Positions 11,781 to 23,120 of a DNA stretch of 64,000 nucleotides are shown here, piece after piece. A program made the translations under genes and the position numbers. Under the pieces are notes generated by a model. That model searched no databases. It was not told where the DNA came from and saw nothing but the letters and a program-made list of their open reading frames with translations. How positions within the stretch are numbered: position 1 is the first letter of the stretch; the number at the start of each line of letters is the position of its first letter. The DNA comes from Zonotrichia leucophrys gambelii (Eukaryota > Chordata > Aves > Passeriformes > Passerellidae). The DNA lies in assembly GCF_028769735.1 (NCBI RefSeq), contig NC_088178.1, positions 18,054,357 to 18,118,356 on the forward strand, given 5' to 3'.

Positions 11781-14224
11781 CATAGGATTGGGTAAATGGG
11801 AAATATATGTGCTCCTTTATTTAATTTCTTCCTTTATTAACTCATTCAAGATGTACTTAAGTTGAGAGCTTCTTTGGAAGACATATCTTATGAAATCAGG
11901 GTAGAGAACTGATAAGGCTTTAACAATATATTGCAATCAAATACTTTATTTCCTCTAGTTTTTGCAATAGTGTATAAAATCTCATTAGTTTTGCTGATTT
12001 TTAATATTTGAAGACTTTCAATGATTTTGCTAATAACGATGGATTTGATTTGAACAAGTCCAGGTCAGGAATTTTTGCTACACAAATGTATGCACTATTC
12101 TATGGGAACAAACTCAATCTTTTTCAGTTACATTTCCAAAATTGAATAATCAGATATTGACTTTGGTTTTATCCAAACTGGCATCTATGCCATTTTTTAC
12201 ACTTGTGCATTCACAAAGAGAAAATTTTTGCATGGAATGCAATGACAAAATTCTAAATCAGATTTATTTTCCAAGAGTACTTTTTTATACGTATCAAAGT
12301 TTTGGCATTCATCATTTGTAATGGAAAATTAAATGATACAGAACTTGAGTTTAAAAGCGTAAGAACATAAAGACAAGCAAGCATTGCCCATAAACAAGAT
12401 TTCCTATTGAAGTCCACAGAATTAGTTTGGACTTCCTTAGATGGATTTGTAAAACCTAATAAGCATATATACACGTTTAATAGCATAAATATTTGTAAAT
12501 CTGTGAATTATGAACTTGCAAAACTGCAAGTATTCAGAATAAGCAGAATTTCAGAGGCCAAGCTAGAAAAAGTGTTTTTGAACATACCTAGCTGCATGTT
12601 AGTATACAGAATTGTTTTCAATATATTTAATTTAATCAAGAATTTTGAATAAATACTTGGCTGAAAAGTCAGCATTTATCTGAAAATTGAAATTTAATTA
12701 AATTTCAATGATGTTTATCCAGATAAATTGATAAATCCTTGGAATTTGAAGGAATTGAGTAAAATTGCCTCCACATAGCAAGTTACAGATATTATGTCTT
12801 ACCTGACTTAAAGTCAGCTAAAACTAATTTGTATAGGCAAATGGTTCACTTTTATTGTATTTTCACATTAGAGAAATCAGATAGGAAGGTGAAAAATTAG
12901 CTTTTAATGAATAGGAATTTGTTTGGTTTTTTTTTGCTATAGTTTGGAATCCTTTGAAGGGAATTCTGATTATCAAAATTATCTACAAAAAGTCACTTAG
13001 GTTTTTAAAATGCATCATGAAATGAAATAAAAGTTAATTTTGCTAACTGAAATCTCAAGGTCTTTCAATACAGTTGTACTTAAGCCACAGCAGAGCACTA
13101 AGCTGTTTTATGAGATAAAAATTTGCCTCCCAGATGGATAAACTATGAGGTTGATGGGTAGTTAGAGTACTACAGACATGGAACCAGAAATTTGCCCAGT
13201 AAAGCATCATGTTGCATTGTCGTTGTGATTGAGGTCTTTTGTTATCTATTCTCTAGAATGGCAGAAGACAAGTAAATGGTCACAAACAAAGAGAAAAAGT
13301 GTCCAAATGGGAGGCTGTTGAAAAGGTTTGGGAGTCAGAACTGAACAAATGAAAAAAGTCAGATTGATTTTGCCTGGCCTGCTAAGAAAGTGTAGGTGAC
13401 ACCAATTTCTGTGCCAGAGGCATGCAAGAAAGGGTTAAGGTGATATCTACCTAAAACTATATAAATCCATTGACTTCCTAAGCATATGACCAAGGTTTGT
13501 GATTGCAGCTCTCATCTGCAGACTGCATGGATGTGAAGTCTGGTTCCTCTGCCAAGAAGATTTAGCTATCTGAGCATCATGCCCATGGCATAGTCCAAAC
13601 ACCTTCAGGACTGCAAGTCTGCATCTTACAGGTCTGGAAGGCTTTGCATGACTTGGAACATTTTTTTCTCTAATGCGCAGTGTTTGTTCTGTTGGCCTAT
13701 ATTGGATGGGTTTTACCTTATACTGGTATTCTATATCCTCAGAGTGTCACTGCTGTTTAAGTAAATGTTTCAATCCCTAGAGCCTTTCAGAGGCTGAAGA
13801 TTTTTCATAACATATTAAGCTAATTTCAAAGTATGAAAAGCTTGTAAAATGCCCAGTGGACAGATTAAAAACAAGAAACAAAGGACAAGCTTCTATCTAT
13901 AAATAGATTTCTGTGTTTTCTTTACCTCGCTCTATGAGGAAACATCAGTGAAACATGAAATTCTCCTTAAGGAGAAAAATGCAATCTTATTTCTGCACTA
14001 GCACTCAATGTATAGCTCTGTGGCAAGATGCAGAGACAGGGAGAAATATGTGAGCCATTCCCAAATAACATAGCAATAGATCTGCATTAGCCTTGGTTAT
14101 CCTTTCAGCATTTGTGATATTCCTAAGACTTCTCTGCCTGGTTTTGGTTTTTGCTGTCCACTTTGGGTATTGATGGACTGGAGTGATTCCAACAAGGGGT
14201 GCAGTGCTGGTTCAGTGTTAGAAA
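11781..14224. other. AT-rich DNA, no gene seen
   Basis: No gene or mobile element was recognised, apart from the palindrome listed separately at 12686-12709. A TATA-like TATATAAATCC at about 13460 lies in a GC-richer patch (13380-13640) that could be a decayed LTR, but I found no matching poly(A) signal or termini. Confidence 0.4.
12686..12709. repeat. 24-bp perfect palindrome inside nested inverted repeats
   Basis: The 24 bases from ATTGAAATTTAA to its exact reverse complement form an uninterrupted palindrome with no spacer. An outer inverted pair (TTTATCTG at 12675-12682 and CAGATAAA at 12720-12727) flanks it slightly off-centre. The sequence is very AT-rich, so chance is possible, but a perfect 12-bp arm is uncommon. 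No mobile-element ends or target duplications were found around it. Confidence 0.85.
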
Positions 14225-14530
14225 AGGAGGATTAAAGAGGGGTCTGACACTTTCTTTGGCTATCTGATGGCAAGGGATACAGAAGACAGGACAGAAGCTT
14301 GTTGGAAATGCATAACATGATCTGTTAAAACACAGAAAATTCCGTTCTGATATAAAGAAGAAATTATTTTACCATAAGGACAGCTAAAGCAGGAATCCAG
14401 AGGGGCTGTGGAATCTCCATCATGACAGATATTCAAAACTGGTCTGAACAGTGTCTAAGCAACCTATTCCAGAATTTTGAACAAGACCTTTGAAGATCCC
14501 TTCCAGCCTAGTTTATTCCATGACTCCATG
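14225..14530 (+). mobile_element. CR1 LINE 3' end (~300 bp)
   Basis: Sense-strand CR1 3' untranslated end. Recognisable pieces in order are AGGAAATTC-like CAGAAAATTCCGTTCTGAT, AAGAAATTATTTTACCATAAG, GGCTGTGGAATCTCCATC, TCTAAGCAACCTATTCC, and the diagnostic GAAGATCCCTTCCAGCCTAG followed by TTATTCCATGACTCCATG, a worn version of the ATTCTATG tail. The copy is clearly diverged, 5'-truncated and non-coding. Confidence 0.85.
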
Positions 14531-14555
14531 CACGCCTCTATCCCTCTCTTCTTCC

Positions 14556-14700
14556 CCCTCTCAAAAAAAAAAAAAGAAAAAAACCAACCAACATGACAAA
14601 AAACCAACCCCCAAAAAAACCCAAATCCAAACCCTAAAAACCCCCAAAAAACCAAACCAACAAAACAAACAAACAAATGAACAAACAAACAAAAAAGCCC
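14556..14700. repeat. A/C-rich low-complexity tract
   Basis: A run of about 140 bases made almost only of A and C on the plus strand: poly(A) interrupted by G, then CCAAC/CCCAAA and finally CAAA/ACAA units. It starts about 25 bp after a CR1 end. The minus strand carries G-runs (see findings). Open frames across it on both strands are products of low complexity and not genes. Confidence 0.85.
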
Positions 14701-15950
14701 CATAGAGAGTATAAGGATCAAAGTGATTTTTAAAGTACTTACTTTGGAGTTTAAGATATGTTGCATTTTGGTTAACAGGTGAAATAATATGGATTGTCCT
14801 AGTAGATCAAAGAGTCTAAAGAAAGGTATTTCTGACTGACTGATTCAATTAAATAGTACATTGAACTGTAGAATCTGAACAGGAAAGAATTTTTTTCCAC
14901 AGAGGCTTGCATATGCCCTGAAGTATTTTGTAAAAGCCTGTTTCATGCAGAGTGGCTTTTTGTTTAATGTCCCATGAAATTTAAATATATGATTAATATA
15001 TTATAATGATTAATAAACTCTGTTATTATCTGGGACTGTTCAATGACAATGATTTTATCATATGAACTGCTGAAAGAAGCGTGTTCAGAGCCGTTCTTGC
15101 TCCGTATCTTTTCACAAAATCCTTCCTTACAGTAGAGTGGAAATTGCATAATGACTGGTAAAGTGAGCAAGCCTCTAAGTCTACTCTGGTTTGCTCACTG
15201 GAGAACAGGAGGCAAATCACTCACACTCGAGGGGAGGCTGAAGCCATGGAACCCAGCAAAGATCCAGGCGCAATGAAAGGGACGTGCCCCGCAGTCACGT
15301 TGCAGCTTGGATGAAAATGATGAGAAGCACACTTGATAGCTGCACTTAGAAAGCTCAGCAGACACTAATGCCAGCTTCTGACGAGGATGTTGAAAGCAAA
15401 TCACTTCCAAAGAGGTCCCTGCTTTGTGAGTTGTGCATCATTCTTCAATGCCACTGCTGCCTACCTGCCCCCACTTCATGTCATGGAATTGTGTATTAAA
15501 GTGTTGTGCATGATGTCAATTTTCTGAAACACATACAATACGTACCTTTATTGTAGAGTATCTGATAATATCTTCATTCTAATCTCTTTATGTGGGTCTA
15601 AGGAAACTGCATTCAACAGAAAACATCTGCTAGTTTACACATAAGTGGCATACATAGAAAGAGGGGACGTGACTTTATTAAGATAACTATCATAAATGGT
15701 AGTTTATAAACTATAAACTCTTAGCATTTTTAACAAAATTCAATATAGCACTGTTTACTATTATTGGCCTTCATAGTCCTTGCCCAGTATCACTGCAAGT
15801 GCTCACCTCTGCCTTTCCAGGCTTCCAGACTTCATCCCTAGCATTGTGGTCCTTCCTATTGCCCGTTTTTGCCCTGAAAGGCAAGAAGTTAAGAAAGCCA
15901 CATCTTCTGTTGTAGTTGAATATTTATATTGCATTGCAAAATATGGGAGC
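14701..15950. other. no gene seen
   Basis: Mostly AT-rich unique-looking DNA. A slightly GC-richer patch at about 15190-15420 contains several CpGs but no frame or splice pattern I can support as an exon. Confidence 0.4.
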
Positions 15951-16018
15951 CCAGGGCCAGGGATTTCTAGGACATTTCTAGGACCAGGGATTTCTAGGAC
16001 CCAGGATTTCTATTTCCC
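15951..16018 (+). repeat. short minisatellite, CCAGGGATTTCTAGGA units
   Basis: Three to four imperfect copies of a unit of about 16 bp (CCAGGGATTTCTAGGA; one copy shortened to CATTTCTAGGA, the last diverged) are arranged head to tail. The expansion lies in otherwise single-copy DNA. Confidence 0.8.
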
Positions 16019-17732
16019 TGACCGAATCAGTGCCTCAGTGCTCAGCAGGGGTGAGGCATGCAGGCCCTGTCCAGATTGCTCAGACAGAGCAGGGCTGCTC
16101 CTTATGACTGCCTGAGTGACCTAATGGGGTGAGGCCAGAGGGAAACTGGAACTTTTCCATTTCCACTGGACCATTTCCATCAAGGCAACAGGCTGGGGAG
16201 TCATTGCAAGCCCCCACAACACAGAAAAGATGCTGGTCTTGTTCAGACTACACAACCAGGAAGCAAGAGTGGATTAAAGAAGCTTTTGTCTCCTCACATT
16301 CTTCTTGAATGTACCCAGCTCAGCTATGGTACACTGTGGGTTTAGTCCATTGAATTTGTATCAGAACAAAGAATGGTTGCCAACTAATCATTTAAAGACT
16401 AGGCAGACTCTGGGGTTGAGGCAGACAAAAGCTCTCTAGTGATCTTTATATACCTAGGTACAAGAATCGAAGTGCTCATTAATCTTTCCCTAGAACAACC
16501 CTGTAGTGTGACCTACATCTTGTGCTAATAATGTTTCTGTATATTCCCCTTTATCTCATGAATCCAGTGCTGAAGACTTTGGTGTTAATAAAATGTATAG
16601 TTATATTATTTTTGATTGCATCATTTGTGGTGCATTGTTTTAGAGGCAAGTTACACAAGAGAGAATAATTTCATTATTGATAGAAGTGTTTTGACCTCAT
16701 TAGCTGAGCAAACAGGAGAGTGTTTGAACCACAGGCCCCCAGGTATAGCAAAACCTTGTCTCTGTAAAACTATCTACTGTGAGAGTGGAGTCTGCACCTC
16801 AGAGATGTTCTTGAGACCTTGGGTGTCCTTTTAAGCCTCTGGCTGAATAGCAAATGCTGAATGGACATGGCAGTGAAATACCTGAAATTAATGTAAGCCA
16901 TGTTAACATATAAAAGAAAAAATGTTGCAATTGAAATTAGGTCTCTCCTTGAATAACAACTGATTTGCAAACAAATGGAGAAAAATGTCCACCTAATTCT
17001 GGTGCAGAGGCCTCACTGCATGAATTTCGTTGAAAGCTGACTTTGCAGGAATGAATTTGTCAAATGAAATTGCAAATGTTTTGCAAAAGTCTTTACAATT
17101 TTGCTCAACCCTGTATTTTACCTGATCTGTAAACCGGAAAATTAACAAATCAAATCATAATGTTTATACCTAAAATTAGTCTCTATTAAAATTTTATGTA
17201 AAGTTCTTACAACTTTTTTGAAAGTCTTTCACCCCCATGATACTGAGTAACTTGATGTGTATTTTGCATCTTTAAGAGAAGACGCATGTTTACAGAGGCC
17301 CATTTCTCTTAGACTTCAAATATTATATTTAAATCTAAACAGTTTGGAGCTAGGTCTCTTCAGACATGCCAAAAATCCCAACATTCAGTGCTATAGCAGC
17401 ATCATTCAGGAAGTAGGTTGATTCGCCCAAGCAAACTGTGATGCACAGATTTTTACCGAGCTATTAAGTTGTAAGACTGCCTAGACATGGATTTTAATTT
17501 TATTTTATTCCTAATATATTACATCAAAAATTTTAAAAAGATTTTTACAGATTAAAATAAACAATCTTATGACAGCACTGGAAGAAACCATGTTGCGGTC
17601 ACTGTTAAGGTCCTGTTCTGCTGAGCTCTTACAGCCTCAAGTGACACCAGGCACTAAACAAAAGACATTCAGCTCTGTGAAGAGTCTGAACCTCTGTTAG
17701 AGGAAAGAAATTATTCTTTTTTCCCATGGAAG
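16019..17732. other. no gene seen
   Basis: Unique-looking sequence. No exon, RNA gene or mobile element is recognised. Confidence 0.4.
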
Positions 17733-17898
17733 TCAACTGGTCTTTTTTTGTTGACTGTAGGTGGATCAGGAATTTTATCAACAGATTTTCAAGTCTACTG
17801 TTCAGATTTTCAAGTCTACTGTTCAACTGGTCTTTTTTTCTTCACTGTAGGTGGATCAGGAATTTTATCAACAGGTTTTCAAATCTACTGCTCAGATT
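17733..17898 (+). repeat. tandem duplication, 90-bp unit with a nested 21-bp duplication
   Basis: TCAACTGGTCTTTTTTT occurs at 17733 and again at 17823, so the period is 90 bp. The two units share TGTAGGTGGATCAGGAATTT and TATCAACAG. Inside the first unit the segment AGATTTTCAAGTCTACTGTTC is itself doubled, while the second unit has one copy. The pattern indicates recent slippage or unequal exchange. Short open frames crossing it are by-products. Confidence 0.9.
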
Positions 17899-20800
17899 GT
17901 GTGTATTTTAAACGCTTGCTCACATAGGCAGCACTTAGTTAAACAAGTAGGAATGCAATGACTACCATAGCTATATCATCTAGCCATTTGCATCATTACA
18001 TAATTTTATGATGACCACTGCACTCTGATTTTATAAAGGTAAAGCTGTAGTGAAAAAATATGGGATTATCCAGCTATAATGGACTTTTTCATTAACTTGT
18101 CTGTCAATGAGTGCATTATGACCTGAAACTTGACCACACCTATACCTTACAGTTCTCACCCAGTTAAACTACGTGAATTTTTGTAATCAATGTGCACAAT
18201 TAAGCTTTTATACCAAAATGAATGATTCAGCATAAAATGCCTATGTTCCAGCACACTATAAAGAGATATGTTGTGTTCAGAGGGAGATTAGTTTGGAAAT
18301 ATTGCCTGCTGCAACATGACGGCTCCAGCTCATGGATCTGCACTCTTGGTTGTGTAATATCACTCTTCAAAGTGTTTGAATCTGGCCCTAATGGACTGTG
18401 CTTTCCTAATACAGGCACTGCACTGCCTTTGTGTTACACAGGCAAGGAGCAAGAGCTGCATAAATGTGGAATAATTGAGTCATAAACATGTCAGACTTGG
18501 GACTCATCTGGAGGTGAGCATCATAGTGGGCAGGTGCCTTCCCTGCTCCCTCTATCTGATGCCTGGGGTTGCCAGTAATTCCTCTTCCAAATCCAGTTCT
18601 GGCTCTTTTGGAACTTCTCTTTCAAAGGACAAAAGGAGGAAAAAAATTACTCGTGCCTCTCATCTTTGTTAAATTTAAGTAATTCTAAATCCTTTCTCCA
18701 GACTATTCAGGAAAAAAAGGTGTCAATGAGCACTCACATCTACATCTGATGCACCAGACAGGCATCAACTAGCAACCTGAACCTAATTTATACTATTTTG
18801 GCTCTTGTACAGGAAAGACAAAATAATCATCCCTAGCTGGCCTGCAGTTGTATGGGAAGAGAGCATTTCCAATCCCACTTGATGATGGTTAGAAAAATAC
18901 CAACATCAGATCATAAAGAATTCATTGCTGGGGTAAGAGGAGGTTCTGCTGAGAAGACTAAGACAAGCACACTCAGACATTGATCCTACCAGAGCCCTTT
19001 TTCCTAAATATTGCCTCCTTTAATGTGCCTTATGAATGAAAAAAAATTAGTCCTCAAATGTAAGTATGCCTGACTAAACACAGTACAAGCCCTGAAGTTA
19101 CAGCACTGCATTCTGTAAATGGCACAGTCTGATTTCTAGTAAATATCTCAGCCACATATGAGCAGGTTAAATTGCAGCAGAAAACCAACCAAGAATTGCA
19201 GGCCAGCTGTGAAGAGTAAATGGAGTGATAAGATTATTACTGTATTGAGGAAGCAGAACAGAAAATTGAAATAAGAATTTGTCTGTGACCAGAAGCTGGA
19301 GAGACCCTTGTGTCTGGCCATTGACTAATATTATGTTTCCTCTTAAGCTTCATTTATTTCTGCTGTTCCTTGAATTGGTTCTTACCAAGATTTTGAAGCT
19401 GAAATTTTTGTAGTGTGTTGCTGCAGCACTGAAAGGTGTCACAGAGGGCAGCGGCCCTTCACTTTGCCAGAGACAGTAGAGGATGGTAGCATTTGTGCTC
19501 TGTTATTATTACTGCTGTCATTTCATATACTGTTGTTTTAAAACTTTAAAAGGACCTTTTCAGTAGGTGTTTGTCTATCGCATTTCAATTGATAGTTTTT
19601 TATATAATGTCTGAAGGCAAGAAAATCAGACTGTGATCTGTCCAAGAAAAGAATATTAAGGACATCACACTCTCATTTTTTTTATATTTTCATTTATACT
19701 CTCAAATCATACAGACAGGATCACAAAGACAAGTTGATCAGAGAAAAAGCAGGACATCATGTGACCTGTGACATGTAAAAATATTATTAACAATGTTGAA
19801 TTCACCATTACTGATTAAAAAGGCAATATCTTGGGGCACTGTGCAGGAAACCAAGCCTATGTCTCAGCACCATGTGTTTTCATGCCTTTCTCTCAAGATC
19901 TCAACAAGTACATTTTTTAAGCACATATTTTACCATTCTTTACATGTTTTGTAAACATTTGCAATGATACCACTTGTGAACATCTTTGATGGTGCTTTTT
20001 AGTTTTGCTGCAAAATGCTTAAGAATTGGAAACCGTGCTGTCTGCTGAACTCGATTCACAACTTACATCTCCATGTGTTATTGTTAGTGCATAGTAGCAA
20101 GTGGATTTATCCCCATCCAGTAGGTGTAACATGGCATCTGTTGAGTCCATTGCCCTCACAGAGAAGGAAGCATGGGAAGCCTCATAGCCAGAAAATTTGT
20201 AATTAAGTAAGGCAAGACATTAATTCTCTCTTAAATCCATGCACATGCTTTTTGTGGAAATGAACAAGATGTGTGGAGAGACAGGTTTTCTCAATTACCA
20301 GGGTTAATATTCATGTGCAAATACAGACTCAGCTAAACCCCACACATATGTCGTAATGTCTACATTCGTCATCCTTTCTTTTTTTCCTACTGGGTATACA
20401 ATATTCATCCAAAATACCCATAAAAGACTGACTGCAAAACTTACATTTTATAGCCTTCCCCAGGAATGTTTGCATTAAATTGCTTTAGACTCAGAAAGTT
20501 TCATTGTGATCAAGACCCAAGAGACATAAAAGGAACATAAAGTATGGGTCATAGTGTGAGTTTATAAGCTAGGCTTCTACTTAATTTATATTATAGTGGC
20601 AATGCAAGAAGTTGTGGTTTACCAATAGTACAGCTATGCCTTGAGTTAAATGCTTTCTTTCCACTGGCAGTTTCAGGAGCCTGCCTCTTATGTGTATGTG
20701 TCCTGTAATTCATCATTTGAGAAAAATAAAACATCATTATCAGACATAAGAACAAGTGCTGCTGACATCTTGTCTGAAGAAGCTGTGCCTGTATTTCAGT

Positions 20801-21512
20801 GGCAGCTTCATTTCAAGTTCCTCTTTGTTCCTGGATCAGTGCCAGTGTTCAAATCTCTGCCTGAAGCTGGCACATGCTGCTTCTAAGAAGAGCAAGAGTT
20901 TAACATCTCTATTGAAAATTAAAGTGTGCCCTGTGATTGGATCAGATTGGTTAAGTAGAATTCTATGGTTTTTAATTTCTTTAGTAGGACATCAAAAATC
21001 ACAATTAGAAATACCGTAAGAATAATCTTTTTTAAGTTCTGAGATGCGTCTGCTCAACTTTTGAAGCATAAGGATATCTTAACAAAAGAGGATAGACTCT
21101 AACAGATAAACTAGGTTCCATAATCTTTTACTATATCTGTTTGGTGGTGTTTTTAAAAGATTAAAATGACAGAAAAAGCCTTAATCAAATCCAGTAAGCT
21201 CTAGAGTTTGACACAGATGTCTAATACCACAGTACACTATCCTGGTCAGAATATCAAAGGGAAAATCAAAGCAAAAAACATTTTATTTTACCCATTTGTA
21301 AGTCAAACTCAAGTTGCTGTGATTTTGCTGCTTTAAATATTTGCTTTTTTTTGCTTTCTTTAGCTTTGAATATTAATTTGCATCGTGTCTCAATTACATT
21401 TATCTGCCAGTAGATTAGACTTTCTCAAATAAAACACTTATAAATATGTTGAATTTTACATGGGATAATTTTCAAGCAAAAAAAGTGGTGCCATATGCTT
21501 TAATATTCCTGA
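17899..21512. other. AT-rich DNA, no gene seen
   Basis: No recognisable exon, RNA gene or mobile element in about 3.6 kb. Open frames reach 87 codons and none has a recognisable motif. Confidence 0.4.
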
Positions 21513-21554
21513 GATTTTCTGATCAGGATTTTCTGATCGGGATTTTCTTGAGAG
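21513..21554 (+). repeat. 14-bp tandem repeat, three copies
   Basis: GATTTTCTGATCAG, GATTTTCTGATCGG and a third copy decaying into GATTTTCTTGAGAG are directly adjacent. Confidence 0.85.
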
Positions 21555-22529
21555 AAATATTTCTATTCTTCATTTTCACTACATCATACTAGGAAATACA
21601 AATTGTGGAAGCCTGAAAGGAAGGTTTTGAATCAGATAAAAACATTTTTCAAGAATTTTTTTTTTTTAATTTTCCTTTTTGTTATATTTTGAAATGATCT
21701 TGCTGCAAATTAGAAAATTCACTCTTTATTCTTAGTTCCTATAGAAGTTAAAATGTTTTTACACACAATAGCTACTTCTGGCATGATCTGCTACCCTTTT
21801 CTGGCTAAGAACTCTTTTCTGTCCAAATGTACAAGCTAGGTGGCAGTTTCAGCTGATTAAAATGCACAGAGGTGCTAAGTGTGGCTGCTCATTTACACAA
21901 ATTACTGCTCTGTGTTGCCCTCTGTAGAAGTTGTGAACATGCACCATATGGGGAGGGGAATCAGGGTTAAGGCCACGTCTCTTTGTTATTGATTTAAAGG
22001 TGGACCATGGTTCAGTGAGACTTTCTGGAGCAGGATAAATTTCAGCTATCTTGAAATTAATTGTAGTTATGCCACCTATCCTATATTATGCAATGATAAT
22101 TAATTCAAAATGTTATGTTAGTCCATTACATGGATTAGAATTTCTTAAATATTTTCTCCAGAGTTTTTGCAAAAACTTTATAAAAACTCTTTTCATTCAG
22201 GTAATATTTATGCAATGGTTCTCTCCTCCACACTGCATTTTTGTCTGTGCAACTCTGCTGAAATTAATGTGATAAACCTAACTTGCGTTATAACTAAGTC
22301 TCCTCACACTTTCAATTCTAATTGCTCAGAAGTAGTTGGATCTGACAGATTGTGTCCAGCCTCTTCTTGCTTATAATACTGCTCCTTTCCTTCTCTTCAC
22401 CCTTCCCCTCCTCCTTACAGAAAAAAAATAAAAATAGAGCTGCAGGTTAAGGTGACCCTGGCATAATAGGTGTTACAGATCTGAGAGCAGCTTTACAAGG
22501 TGCTGACCATTTACAGAAGTAAATCATAA
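21555..22529. other. AT-rich DNA, no gene seen
   Basis: A poly(T) run near 21659 and otherwise unique-looking sequence. No gene is supported. Confidence 0.4.
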
Positions 22530-23120
22530 GCATCAATAAGAGTTGAAGGGTCTTACATCATGGAAACAGCCTGTCCTATACGAGTGGTATCATGTGGTCT
22601 GTGAAACGCCCCCTGCAGCATTCCTGCCCTCCCAGCACTGTGCAGGCTTTGGCACTACACCTTTGAACTTCCTGGGGGAAAAGAGAGAGGTCAGAGAAAA
22701 TAAAGGGCAGGTAGCACTGAGATGACCTAATGGAAAATGAATATACAGCTCACTCTGGCTGGGGGACAGGGACAAAAGGGCAAGACAAAACAGCCTCAGG
22801 GCACCATGTACAAGACACCATGGAGCTGGGAACGTAGAGGTGTTGGGTAACCTAGAACATCCTGGCATCAGCTCCCTGGACAGGATGGGGTGCATTGTTC
22901 AGTATTGTACACTGAACGAGCTACTCTGCAGCCTGCCTTCTGGCCTAAAAAAAGCTCAAAGCTCTATAAAAGAGCAATGTGGAACACTGATCCCTTTGTT
23001 TGTGCTCCTATAATAAAAGGAAAATTCTTTCAACAATGAGGTACAGTGAATAATACTGAAAAGGAAATCCCTTTGACTGCAAGGCATTCCAGCTGCACAG
23101 GATACCTTCAGGGATCCCTA
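22530..23120 (+). mobile_element. possible decayed LTR (termini not resolved)
   Basis: A GC-richer block leads into a TATA box (TCTATAAAAGAG, TATAAA at 22965-22970) and, 47 bp later, a poly(A) signal (AATAAA at 23012-23017). That order and spacing is what a retroviral LTR shows for U3/R, and is otherwise rare in this window. I could not find convincing TG...CA ends or a target duplication, and the sequence shares nothing obvious with the TGTCGG LTR family elsewhere in the window. It could instead be a host promoter fragment or chance. Confidence 0.35.

Noticed and set aside
13380..13640. Possible decayed LTR around a TATATAAAT motif
   Set aside because: No poly(A) signal at a fitting distance, no TG...CA ends and no target duplication were found.
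14464..14766. 100-codon minus-strand frame with a Phe/Gly-rich middle
   Set aside because: It is produced by the A/C-rich low-complexity tract.
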